Shown here one piece after another: positions 24,001 through 35,700 of a DNA stretch of 64,000 nt (positions are counted from its first letter, which is position 1; the number at the start of each line of letters is the position of its first letter). The DNA lies in the NCBI GenBank assembly GCA_907165275.2, contig OU015666.1, forward strand, positions 8,896,001-8,960,000, in the 5' to 3' direction. This DNA comes from Zygaena filipendulae (Eukaryota > Arthropoda > Insecta > Lepidoptera > Zygaenidae). The notes beneath the pieces were generated by a model, which ran no database searches, had not been told where the DNA came from, and worked only from the letters and a program-made list of their open reading frames with translations. Made by a program: the position numbers and the translations under genes.

Positions 24001-27000
24001 CTTGTTGATTTCAGGAATTAGAAGATGCGAACATTGACTCGTCTCTCACTACGAAAAATAGAAGCCACGGTGACAGTAAAAGAGAGTCAAAAAATAAAAA
24101 GGTCATGCCATATTGGTTTGAGAATGGTATGTAAAGTTTCCTCCTAACTATGTACATCTTATAAATCTGAAAGTTTGTAAACAATATAATTTGGCGCAGA
24201 ATAATATTTATTTATTTATTTATTTATTCTTTATTGCACAATGTGTACAAATGGCGAACTTAATGCCTTTCGGCATTCTCTACCAGTTAACCATTGGGTA
24301 GACAGAGAGATATAGAAGATGGGGTGTGCAAACAGAACAATAATTAATATACTTAATACTAGACACTGATAATTAATAACTAAAACATAAAGATGCAATT
24401 TACTCACAATACATACTATAACACATGCATATCCTACATATACCGACACAATAAAATACATACACACATAGTTACATATAGTATATATATATACACATGT
24501 TCGCGATTAACACATAGGCATACTTTATCTAGGTGCAAACACTCAGTTCTTAGATTTATAAATGAAATATGTAATACTTATTGTTAGTTCCCTACAGGAC
24601 CAATTAAATTGGTCCATGGTTCCCTATGTCAAAGTAAAGTGAAGTGAATTGAAAGTTTTGTAAATCTATACATGGACGCAGATAAGCAATAACATGTTAA
24701 CCCATAAAATTAAGTTATTGATACAGAACGATTTATTGAGAGTTAGAGAACGTTTTTTAATTATGTGTTTACCTTATTACATTGTTTAAATATGTAACAA
24801 AATGTTGAACATAAAAAATGTTTACACAAAATGGCGCTATAATTTTAAAACACGATTTACACAAAATTTCTCCAATGTGGGTTAACACACTATTGCTTAT
24901 CTACGGCCTCATAATCCTGAATGACTGATGGACAGTTGTATGTGTTCTTTGTACGTAGGAATCCGATAAGAAAAGATTTTTGAAAATTCATCTCCTAAGG
25001 GGATGAAAAGGGGTTGCAAAGTTTGTATGGAACAATTCCGCGGGAACGGGTAAAACCGCGCGGGACAGCTAGTGAATAATAAAAAAATCGCAACTACATA
25101 GTTTATTTAACCACTACTGCAGTCCCCCGCGGTTTCACTCGCGGAAATGTCGGAGTTCCGGGTATTGTGTAACTATTTTGTACTCAATAAACTCCCTTGA
25201 AATTTCATTCGCAATGGGCATGATGGCTCTAATTTTTAGTCCGTCTTGTAGATTAATAAAAAATATTGGACACGTATTTTTCGTTTTTTTTACGTAAGTA
25301 ATTCAAAAATAACGGCGATACATTCAGTTGAACTTCCGTGTGACGTCACACCTAGGTACACTTTATACTTTTGATATGAACGTCGCGCGTCGCGACGTCG
25401 ACTCCTAAACTTTAATCCGTTTATCTAAGTATCTTTTTAATAATTCGAAAAAGCAAAAATACGTGTCTATTATTTTTTTTACAATCCATCTGATGGACTA
25501 AATGGATGCCCAATGTCGCCCGAGAGAAGTGTGACTTGAACGTGGCCGGTGTCGGCACTCGGCTCTCGGCAGACGTGGGCAGCAACAACAGCGGCTACTA
25601 CCGGCTGCAGGCGGTGCTGACGCACCGCGGGCGCTCCTCGTCGTCGGGGCACTACGTGGCGTGGGTGGCGCGCGCCGGCGGCGGCTGGCTGCGCTGCGAC
25701 GACGACGCCGTCACGCCCGTGCCCGAGGAGGAGGTGCTCAAGCTCAGCGGCGGAGGTGAGGCGGACACTAACAGCTTGTTGCCACTTGCCGGATGTTGGA
25801 TCCGGATTTTATTCGGATGTTGGCGCCCCTGTTCACACTTGTCGGCTGTCGGACACGGTCGAAGCTGGCGCCAACACAACAACTCTGTGAACTGTGTGTG
25901 TGAACAGCGCGATAGGCGAGCGAGATCCGACAGGTTTTTTTTTCGGGGCGTAGAGGGCTCGCAAAACAGCCGACATTTCTTGTCGGCGACGACACAAAAT
26001 CTGTTTCCGAAAAGTGTGAATAGCTCCATATAAAATGTTCTGCCACTGGAGCATCCGATTAAAATCCGAACGGAGTGTTATTTGATGATTTTCTCGGCCA
26101 ATAACGGACAGAACTACCCGGCCGAGTTACTCGGCGGTGTGTGTGCACACTGCACCGGTGCCGACATTGGACGTTGCCGGTATTCTGTAATGCTTGTTGC
26201 TTAACAGAGTGAACACGCGTGTATAAAATTATAAAATGGAAGAATTCGAAGAATTTCAGAAAATACATACTGCAGAACAACAGAATAAAGACAGAATCAT
26301 TAATCTACACTCGATTTGCACTGTAGACGGGTGTAGACGGGCGAGAAATCCCAACAAGTTCGGATGCGACGGTTCATCGGCCCTTGACGGTCGTGTTGGT
26401 GTACGCGCTCTCTATCTTTTAAGGTCCATTTACATCTACAGACATTGATCGTGTCCGACACGTTCCGTTGCAGACAAAATAATATTCTCTAATACAGTGC
26501 GTATTAACGATTCACATCTATCGTAACACGACCGCGCAGACGCGGACAGACACGGGCCAGTATTTGCGAAAAGAATATTTTGTCTCGCGGTTCATTTCTG
26601 TACGTGTCTGTGGCTACATGCCGAGCAGTGTGAATAGAGGATCGGAACCGTGCAGATGTCTTCTGTAAATAAACGGTGTTTTTTCTTGGCACGTGCCTGG
26701 CGCGGACCGTGTCTGACACGCTCTATTTGTGTATATATAAATGGACCCTTAGGTGTAAGCGAGCCGTAAGGCTATGGTCTCTAATAAACGCCGTCGGCCG
26801 CTCACAGAATCACGTCGTCGTACGCTGCGTCACGATGCTTACTATAGAGGTGCACTGTTGTAGTCTCTTTCACATCAACGCGCAACGTTGGCGTGTTGAC
26901 GTCATCTAAACACTGTGCGACGCGCTCTAGTCATTTCGAACCATTGCAGCGTGAGTCGAGTCTAGCTTCGCATATAAAATGGCAAGATTTAAAACGTGAT

Positions 27001-27517
27001 CGCTCACGAGCAGCGACCGAAACGCCCTTCTCTACTGCGGACGTACTTATTGACCGCCGACACTGTGCGTTGCGTTTCTAGACGTTGATCGGAATGTTGA
27101 CGCTAACGTCAGACGCCGTGTATAGAATAAAATAGGGGACCATAGCCTAGCTGATAAATAAAAAAAAATATAATATATTTCTTTTAATCTTTCATGAGTA
27201 TAGACAGGCAATTAACCTGGTGCTTAGGCTTAAACCTGATAAAAACCAGCCTTTTACGGTCTTTTATCGGGCTTAAACCCAAGCATCGGGTTGAGTGCCT
27301 ATTTATTTTCAGGACTAGGTTTTTATAGAAATTTGAAGTTCTTGCGGGATCAGTAATAAAAACTTGCGTATTTTGTATCTAAACAGGCGACTGGCACTGC
27401 GCGTACCTGCTGCTGTATGGGCCCAAGGTCCTTGAGATTCCGGAGCCGGAAGAGGAGCCCATGGTGACGGACGTGACCGAGGACCCCGCCGGCGACCCGC
27501 CCACTGCGCTCGCGTAG
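21016..27517 (+). CDS. USP14: Ubiquitin carboxyl-terminal hydrolase 14 (complete, 11 coding exons)
   Basis: Proteasome-associated deubiquitinase that trims ubiquitin chains from substrates docked at the 19S particle (family knowledge). Inferred exons: 21016-21031, 21292-21470, 21751-21858, 21932-22046, 22595-22856, 23123-23279, 23461-23526, 23750-23932, 24015-24126, 25525-25755, 27387-27517. Phases are continuous and give 519 aa; human USP14 has 494. The N-terminal ubiquitin-like domain (VKWGKEMYPGVEVNTD, ALTGVQPERQKVV) is followed by the Cys box GLINLGNTCYMNATVQCL with catalytic C115, the LAQQDASECW motif, SKISRLPAYLTVQFVRF, and the His box GRSSSSGHYVAWV with H442 and D458. The C-terminus is GGGDWHCAYLLLYGPK plus an acidic tail. 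The start has a good context (AACAATATGC). The acceptors of exons 5 and 10 are the least certain; exon 10 starts about 22 bp after a MITE. Intron 10 is packed with MITEs. Confidence 0.93.
24207..24330 (-). mobile_element. LINE 3' end in USP14 intron 9
   Basis: An ATTT tandem tail followed by TTCTTTATTGCACAATGTGT. On the minus strand this is the GTGCAATAAAGAATAAATAA-type 3' end common to insect LINEs. Confidence 0.5.
24595..24618. mobile_element. Ultra-short hairpin element, family H2, copy 2
   Basis: Only 24 bp: CAGGACCAATT, then AAATTGGTCCATG. Flanked by the perfect 8-bp direct repeat GTTCCCTA at 24587-24594 and 24619-24626. It lies in intron 9 of USP14. Confidence 0.8.
24674..24908. mobile_element. 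MITE, GGAC..AGATAAGCAATA family, copy 1
   Basis: The inverted ends GGACGCAGATAAGCAATA and CTATTGCTTATCTACGG enclose AATTATGTGTTTACCTTATT-type sequence shared with the copy at 28744. A third, diverged copy is at 46543. Confidence 0.7.
24915..25072 (+). mobile_element. Helitron-like repeat in USP14 intron 9
   Basis: Contains GATGAAAAGGGGTTGCAAAG and ends GCGCGGGACAGCTAG then T. A reversed fragment of the same class follows at about 25,118-25,190. Confidence 0.6.
25235..25502. mobile_element. MITE with long inverted ends, abutting USP14 exon 10
   Basis: The ends TTTAGTCCGTCTTGTAGATT and CCATCTGATGGACTAAA are inverted repeats, continuing inward through GACACGTATTTTTCG / GCAAAAATACGTGTC. The middle holds GTGACGTCAC. 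A related copy occupies 63686-63953. Confidence 0.75.
26420..26751. mobile_element. MITE in USP14 intron 10
   Basis: The inverted ends TAAGGTCCATTTA and TAAATGGACCCTTA lie next to TTA/TAA, suggesting a PIF/Harbinger-type 3-bp target duplication. Confidence 0.55.
26769..27148. mobile_element. Second MITE in USP14 intron 10
   Basis: Inverted ends AGGCTATGGTCTCTA and AGGGGACCATAGCCT, continuing inward with weaker pairing (ACGCCGTCGG / CAGACGCCGT). Confidence 0.55.
27201..27302. mobile_element. Short complete MITE of the TAGATGGGCAATCAACC family
   Basis: About 100 bp that fold on themselves: TAGACAGGCAATTAACCTGG ... CATCGGGTTGAGTGCCTA. The inner stem is TTAAACCTGATAAAAA / TTTTATCGGGCTTAA. Confidence 0.6.
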
Positions 27518-27571
27518 ACGCGCTGTGACTAGACGGGTGGCTTGCGAGGCTGATGCGCCACGTGTCTCATA

Positions 27572-28227
27572 TAGATGGGCAATCAACGTGGTTCTTGGGT
27601 TTAAACCCGATAAAGACTGTCGTTTATCGGATTTAAACCCGAAACAGGCAGGCTTTTATCGGGTTTAATCCCTAGAACCGGATTGATTGCGGCATCGACC
27701 GGTCGATCGATTCGTGCTGGCCACTGAGCAAATAAATTAATTAGAGAGGACATGTAGGCGGGGCGGGCGCGCTACCGTTGCAAAGGAAGTTAGAGCAAAT
27801 GCTCTAACTTGCCCAAAACTTCTTTGCTACCAATTGCCATACCAAGTTTATTTACCACAAAATTCCCAAAACTGTGAGTTTTGGTCTAAGTAAAAACATA
27901 ACCATAAAGCGTTTAGTAAATTTCTTTACGTTAATCAATGTTTTAGTGCGTGATGAATGGTTTTGTGTGCGAAAATTACACGGCGACACTGGTTTTCATC
28001 TGTTTTCATACTAAACTAAGTTGATATGCCTTCTATCTGTTATTTTGTTGTTGGATGTTCTGTGGATCTTATAGATGAACAATCAACCGGACTTAAACCC
28101 AGTAAGCACTGTGTTTAATTCCGGTTGATTGTTGAGGTGTCAGATCAGGTTCAGGTTCAGTAGGTCACCCAGACAAGTGGGTGTTTAACCCGAGCACCAA
28201 GTTTAAACCCGGTTGATTACCCATCTA
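27572..28227. mobile_element. Composite MITE block in the USP14 3' UTR/flank
   Basis: Begins TAGATGGGCAATCAACGTGG 54 bp after the USP14 stop and ends CCGGTTGATTACCCATCTA. It contains a complete short unit at about 27,572-27,688, an inverted copy of the 7735-8075 repeat at about 27,715-28,075, and further partial units to 28,130. Confidence 0.65.
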
Positions 28228-28606
28228 TGTATATTGCTGGCACGTGGGGTCCAACCCTAAGGCTGATTCACCACATCGTAAATTACGCTAAATCGTTCAA
28301 ACCCCAGCTTCTTATGAATCAAAGTTTGTACAAGAAACTTAATTTATTTTAAAGAATTTTTGTCCATTGTTGAAGTGATAATCGCCATAGTTTACGTTAG
28401 ACTGATTAAAGCGAACGGATTTAGTGGCTGTTAAATTTTTATTTTTGTAAATTTATATCAAACGCTGCCCTGCGATGCTAACTGAATGATGCATATTAAA
28501 TTATATATTACGCGAAATTTGGCAAGTTGTACTCTATATAATAGTGTTAAAGTATAATTATAAATGTACTGAGTTTTACAAAACTAATTCGTAAATTGAT
28601 CATAAA

Positions 28607-28612
28607 AATAAA
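28607..28612 (+). terminator. Candidate polyadenylation signal for USP14
   Basis: AATAAA about 1.09 kb after the stop codon. Use of this site, rather than an AATAAA inside the MITE block near 27,730, is not established. Confidence 0.35.
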
Positions 28613-28743
28613 ATTTTAATTACATTTGAACTCGTTTTTATCTAGCTAAACCCTGAAATTTTAATGTTTATGCACACTATTAATGTTCGATTGATGTGAA
28701 ATACGATGAATATTATTATTGATCCAGGGCAAAATAAAGATAA

Positions 28744-28992
28744 TAATTGGACCCAGATAAGCCACAAAATGACGTTATTGATTCAGAACGATTTATTGAG
28801 AGTTATAGAACGTTTTCTAATTATCTGTTTACCTTATTGCATTGTTTAAATATGAAATTAAATATTGAACATAAAAAATGTTGACAGAAATTGGCGTTGT
28901 AAGTTTTGGCGTTAAATTTTAAAAAAACTTTAATTTACTCAAAATTTCTTCACTGTGGGTTAACACACTATTGCTTATCTATGTCCAATTAT
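28744..28992. mobile_element. MITE, GGAC..AGATAAG family, copy 2
   Basis: Ends TAATTGGACCCAGATAAG and CTTATCTATGTCCAATTA. The interior closely matches the copy at 24674 (GAACGATTTATTGAGAGTTA). Confidence 0.75.
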
Positions 28993-29465
28993 ACTACGAG
29001 GGACAAAACGGAACAACCCCATGACATAGTAAGCGAGTTTTTTTTTCTCTACATTTGCGGCGGGCAAAGGTCATGCCATTGATTATTATGTATTCTCCTT
29101 GGTATGGCCCATCCATAAAAAAGATATCCCGTATTCAATGAGAATACTGTGATTATTACTATCTTTGTGATATGCCTATCAAATTTACTGGAAAAATATA
29201 TTATACAATAGTTTTTTTGGTGGCTTTTTGTGTCATTACATAAAAGATATTTCGAATTTTAGAGCAGACGACATGAAGATGTTTTTTAAAACAGTGAAAT
29301 CGATAGGAACTAAATCAGTCTGGAACCACTGGAATTTATACCAGTATGCAAACTTTATTCCGCGACTTTTCTGGTGGTGGAACCAAGCAAGAATCAAGCG
29401 ATTTTATCACGGATTTTAGCCTCTTTAGTTGGAACCAAAGAGAACATAATCACTTGAACAACAAA

Positions 29466-29660
29466 AAACGTAGTGGTTATATACTCTTTTAAAAATAGTA
29501 TTCTAGTGATAGTAAAACGTAGTGATTACCTTCTCTCTGGTGATTACCTTCTCTCTGCTAGTGATTATTAAAACGTAGTGATTACAAACGTAGTGATTAC
29601 CTTCTCTCTGGTGATTACCTTCTCTTTGATGATTATGGTCAGATTGTGGTGATTAGCACG
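29466..29660 (+). repeat. Interspersed tandem repeat upstream of the DCST gene
   Basis: About four units of GTGATTACCTTCTCTCTG alternate with units of AAACGTAGTGATTA. It ends roughly 95 bp before the proposed DCST start codon. Confidence 0.75.
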
Positions 29661-29754
29661 TAGGCATAGTGGGTGGTTATATTCAAAGAGAATAAGTATA
29701 AGTATCATATAGGTCACATATGATATATATGACAAAGATACCCATAAGAACGAA

Positions 29755-32700
29755 ATGAGTGTATTCCAACGGCTTAGAAATATTTTATCCGATATTATTA
29801 GAGTGGCGTGTCCGCCGCTACATAATGCTGTAACATCAGGGTACCAGGAAAAGAAAAATCTCAAACGTTGCCTGGGTTTCGTTGCAGGCTTCGGCCTGGG
29901 TCAGCTGTATTGCGTGTGTTTCATTAACAATGTACGGTTCCCGTGCCACGTGGAAGCTTTTTTGTCGTTGTTAATAAGTGTGTTATGTGGTTAGTGACTT
30001 AATCAAATAGAACAATAAACACAAGCAGCGGTCAACGTTAAACGCGGTGATTGTATTTAAGACTAGCTGTCCCGCGCGGTTTCACCCGCGATAATTTCGA
30101 AGTTCCCGCGGAATTGTTCCATACAAACTTTGCAACCCCATTTCATCGCTTTGGGGGTTGAATTTTTAAAAAATCCTTTCTTATCGGATGTCTACGTCAT
30201 ACAAAGAACACACCCTCCAAATTTCAGATCTCTACGATTAGCGGTTTAGGCTGTGCGTTGATCGATCAGTCATTCAGGACAAAGCATTTTATATGTATAG
30301 ATAGAATGAGTGATAGCTTTTTCAGTAAGACTCTTCGGAAAAAACATGTTTACGGAATGTATGGGTAAGGGGGTAGGTAGGACCACTATAGAACCTATGG
30401 TTAAAAAGATATGACTACTGCGTAGGTTATTCGTAGGTTAGGTAGACCTTTTTGGGGTGAAACTTAGCCTTTTTCACATTTACACTGTGTTAGACTAATA
30501 ACCAGTTTTGCATGTGTTTCGGTCAACCTTCCACGAACTAAATGTAGGTAGGTAGGTATAGGTCTACTTTGAACTTTAAACCGGAAATTATTGGAGAATA
30601 CGCATATTTTTATTGATATTAATTTCTAATCCACTCATATAGATTAACTACATGGAATCGCAGTAATACGATACCTATGTAAAATCCGTTGTCCGTCCGA
30701 TTCATTGTCTCACCTTTGTTGAACATGAGACAATGAATTGTTCTTACCTAGTAGTTATGGCAGGTCTTTGAAAAAAGAATGCATTTGTTGTTCTTTAAAA
30801 TACAAATGGCAACAATAGACTTTTTTCTTGTTTACTGTAAACAAAGTAAACAGTTAGTAAAACGTTTGGACGACTCCATTCCACACTTACAACTTTACCT
30901 CTATCTATTAACTGTCCCGCGTTCACCTGCGATAATTTCGGAGTTCCTGCGGAATTTTTCCATACAAACTTTGCCCACTTTTTTCACCCCCTCAGGGGTA
31001 GAATTTCGGAAAATCCTTTTTGTATAGTTTAGTTAGTTTACTTAGTTGACAAACATCCATCCATACATCCAGTAAGTGAACATTTTGTTATTATTGGGCG
31101 ACGCGACGTTGCTACAGCTACAAGAGTTGCTCCTTTCTTATCGGATGCCTACGTCATACAAAGAACGCACCCTCCAAGTTTGACCCTAACTCCTAAGCTG
31201 CCAATCGGGTGCTTATTAGTTAGATATGCACTTCCTAGCTACGTATCTATAATTATACTTACATTTAATTCGGAACCAACGTTATCTGGTTCCTGTCTTC
31301 TTATCATCGTCAGTAGATCTACCTGTTATTGAAATTGGCGCGCACTGGAATCTGGTATTTACAGGACTCGGAAACGCTGTATCTACCCAGATAAGATGCA
31401 TATCTCTGCTGACGTTCCCCATGTTCTGCGGCAAGCCAGGACGCAGCGTGCTGAAGGCTGTGGTGCTTACGTTCGTGGTCGCTGGTTAGATCCTCCGTTT
31501 TTTTTAATCTTTAATTGATCCTCTAGATATCTATAATGGTTATCTACTTTCTCCATGCATACCTGTAGAATTTAGAGCGACTGCGTTTGTACTTTGTTTT
31601 CCTTTGTAAACGAAGACAACACGGAAGTCGCATTTCGCGTATGATAATGAATATCACCTATACTTTAACAAAAATAGAACATCGAATTGAAAGTTTAAAA
31701 CAAATACTAGCTGTTCCCTGCGGTTTCACCCGCGTTAATTTCGCAGATTCCGGGATAAAAGTACCCTATGTCCTTATCTGTAACTCTGACAACGTGTATG
31801 CATTTCATAATAATCGGTTGAGGGGGTATGGGTTGAGCCGTTGAGGCATGAAAGCGTAACAAATAAACAAATTCACTTTCGCATTTTTAGTAGATACCTA
31901 GTAGATAAGGATAACATCGAGTTTGTACCTCCGTACCTATATCGTAAATGCAATCCAAAATCGATCTTATTCTTTTGGACTACGTTTTTTTGTTTTTTAT
32001 GTTTTTAGGGCCAAATGACAAAGTAAGGTAGTTCCTTAGAAACCGGTTACTAGTAATAAAGTTTAAATCGTATGTAACTTACAAAATATATGTATATGTA
32101 AACTTGCAAAGTCTTAACAATGTGTCATTGAAGTATGTACTGCAATGTGTGAGGAAAGTAAAATCCTTACTATTATAAACGCGTAAGTGAGTTTGTTTGT
32201 TACGCTTTCACGTATCTACCTACCGTCAGAACCGATCATCATGAAATTTTGAATAAACGTTGTCAGGGGTACCTACAGAAATGGACATGGCATTTATTTT
32301 TATCACGGAATTCCCGCGGAATCTCCCAAATTAACGCAGGTGAAACCGTGGGGAACAGCTAGTCAAAAATAAATTCAGAAGTAGGTTGTGAAAATCACCT
32401 TTTTATTCTGCTACACATTTGTTTTGTAACTTTCCAATGCGTTATAGACAAACTAACTGAAACTTTTGTAAGTCTTTATGTCCTACACTCAGACGAAAAT
32501 TTCGTCTGAGGTCCTACATAGATCTTCTACCTCGAAAAAATGTGTCGTTTCCGAGGGAATCCTGAAATCACAGGCAGTACATATATTTCAATGGGAAGAG
32601 CAAAGACATTCTATTTGGGGAAGAGCTATAAAACTTTAAATTGATTCATAGCCCGTAGGTACGTAAGATAAGAATGTTGTGTTGTCACTCCTATAGTTTT

Positions 32701-35700
32701 TTTTTTTCATTCAATGCAAGGGCCGATCACAAACATGGGACTGAATGCCAAAGAGGTAGTCCGCGTGTTCGCGTGCAGCGCCCAGCTCTCCTATAACTTG
32801 TCCAGGACTAAGTACGCCATGCTCGCACCACCGATCAGGCGCGCTGTGCTGGGCTCCAAGATCGATGTGGGGGAAATACATGACGCACTCAGGTTTTTTT
32901 CGTTTAAGTTAATCTACTGTTTTTTGACGATCGGAGGACGACCGATTTACCATTAAATTTGAAACAAAGATTGCAAACAAAGAGATTTGTGCTACAAAGG
33001 ACGTTTTTGGTCATTTACCTACACATTTATTTCTGTAACGATATTCACAACTCTTAAAAATGTCACACAAACCTCACGCGTGCTCATACTAAATTTCCCT
33101 TCTGCTAATAAATCGATAGGCACATCGCTACTACATATAGTAGCAGTCGTTTGTTTGGGGTTTTCACCAACAGATTATGGTTTTTGTTTTACCTGTATAA
33201 TAATTATGTAAGTATAGGAATACTATTAGGTTTGTTTTGCAGTGTTCTGTGTTTGTAAACTGCAATTAGAGCTAACGAGGATTTCTTTGTAGTAGATAAT
33301 TACCTGTACCTACTTGTGGTTTCATCACACACCTACAGACTTGTCCAACTCAAGTTTCTTATTAAATTGTGTCTGACAGGTCCATCCATGTCGTATCAGC
33401 ACCTCTAGAGAGGGAAATGAACGGAAGCGAGGAGTTGGAGCGAAGTCGTCGGGAGAATGATATTATCGATCACCTGCTGGGAAACTCCCGCCGGTCGGAT
33501 GTAATCGAGAAGAAATATGAGTTTGTATTAACTCTAGGGTATACTTGTAAAACCTTGTACCTCTGTGGTGAGAATGAGATGGTAATAACACGGTAGGTAG
33601 ATACGAGAAAATAGGCACGAGATGCGTTTTTAAACTGACTGGACATTTTCTGTGATAGATCAATATATTCTCCAGGCCAAATCGTAAAAAAAATGTAATA
33701 ATGGCTAACAGCATATTACAGATGAGTGCAGGAGTGCACTATTAATTGGGTACCTACCATAGTACCTACCTATACATATACATATCTAGGCTACACTCGT
33801 CTTCAATAGAAACGCTCTGGAGTCATTTTTTTTTTCCTTTTTTTCACTAGAAAAAAATAAGATATCAATATTATCATGCTTTGTCATTATCCGGTGCGCT
33901 CTGTTACGTTCCACTTATTTGGAATCGCCTAACGTTAGAATTGTTTTTGTTTTTTTTTTTATCTAATCTGAAAACGCGACCGACAGCAATGTCCGCAACT
34001 TGTTCAAATGTGGTGTTGTACATACACAATTACACATGTGTGTGTGTGTTTTACCCCTCCTTCATTTTAGGGGCTACCAGAGTCGTCAATATGCGCCCCT
34101 CAGGCTCCGCCCAAAAAGCGCATCTAATGCAGTGTTCACAGTTACAGAAATGGCAATTTCTATTCAGAGTTCACAAAAATATCGATAATTATACCTATAC
34201 GGTGATTCTGCGTGTTCGTTGCAATTTGCGAATTATTGAATCGTTTTCTAAGATGCTTGGTGTTTGTTTTTTTGTGACTTAGGTACATCATAAGAAAATG
34301 AAACCCCGTATATTATACCATGTCCAAGCCATCATGCTTAAAATGTCTTATTTTAGTAATGAGTTCAAACTACCCTCTTACTTTTACTAAAACGATATTA
34401 GTTTGTAACTTTGTACATTAAACACCAACCTATTCGTCGATAAATTAGCAATATGGTTTTGTTGTAAACACAGCTTTATGTTTGATTTCTGACGTTTGCT
34501 GGATGCAGACCTCAGAACAATAAGATGCAGACCGGTTGCGCGTCGGCGGGCGCACAATGCCAAGTTTTTCTGTCACGATTGGGGATAAGTTCGGCCATTT
34601 TGGAACACTCAAATTGCATAGCCGATGGCATGAGTGTGTATGAGTAAAGTAACTGTGTACGAAAGAGATAAAACTAATCGCATAACTTAAATATGGCAGT
34701 CGTTATTTCAAACCTTGGTAAAGACAGCTGTTGTTTTGTTTAAAAGCGAACTTTGAATGTGGATACTCAGTTTAGGTAATAATAATTATTAATATTCGAC
34801 AATCATTAATCTAAATGCTTGTAATATAAAAGGTTTTGTATTATTTTAGTTGAAGTTATTTATTTCACAGGGCATGCAGCTTCTATACTTTTATGACATC
34901 TCATTCAAAACCAAATACCCAGTACCTACTTGATTTCCAACCAGTGTGGACATAGAGGTTTACTCTACAGTGTTCAATCTCTACAGTTGGTACCTAACTT
35001 AGGTGATACTGATCAAACAATAATTGTTTCTAGAAATAAAAAAAACGATGAGAAAAAAGAAGTTTATCTGAATGATTATCTTAAGAAAGTTGAGTACCGC
35101 TGCCAGGGTCTCTTGTCTAGGGGTGTTACGGGGTGCATGAAAGAGTTCCGGTCAGCGCACCGGGAGTGTCGCAAGGCGGTGCCCTGGCGAGCTGCTGCCG
35201 CAATCTGCTGGCCACTGCGACTTCCTTACGTGTGCAATGTGATGAATTTTGTTGGGGGGCACGACATATGCGACAGTAGAGCGAACGTAAGAATGACGAT
35301 GATAAACATTTGCGATGACAATAGGTACTAGGTAGGTATAAATCAAGTATAGGTAAATAGATGGAAGGTGAGGAGGAGCATTTCGAGACAAGGTAGGGTA
35401 GTGCCCTTGCGCTTCGCTTGGCTCGTCTTGGCGGGGACAGTACATGGCTACTACCGTGCCCCCAGATTTATCAATGCTCTTCAATTCAAATAAGCAAAAC
35501 TGTGCTGATCTAAAAACATCTGGCAATAATAATAGTATGGAGATACAAAGAAAAAACGAGTCCTTTATCTAGTAGGAATAATAGGATGCAGCTAAAATGA
35601 AAGGACTCTTTCAACTTGGCAATTTTTTTGTCTGAAGAAAAAGCTTTCGTCTTCAAAGTTGGCCTAGCGCACACACTACTCATATTATAAAACTTATGCG

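Noticed and set aside
25652..26054. Minus-strand frames over USP14 exon 10 and intron 10
   Set aside because: Composition-driven shadows; the sense strand carries the USP14 His box.
29228..29419. 63-codon plus-strand frame before the DCST gene
   Set aside because: No similarity recognised and no splice link to the DCST start; could be chance.
33881..34282. 133-codon plus-strand frame inside DCST intron 4
   Set aside because: No recognisable domain; it lies between well-supported exons and includes a TG microsatellite.
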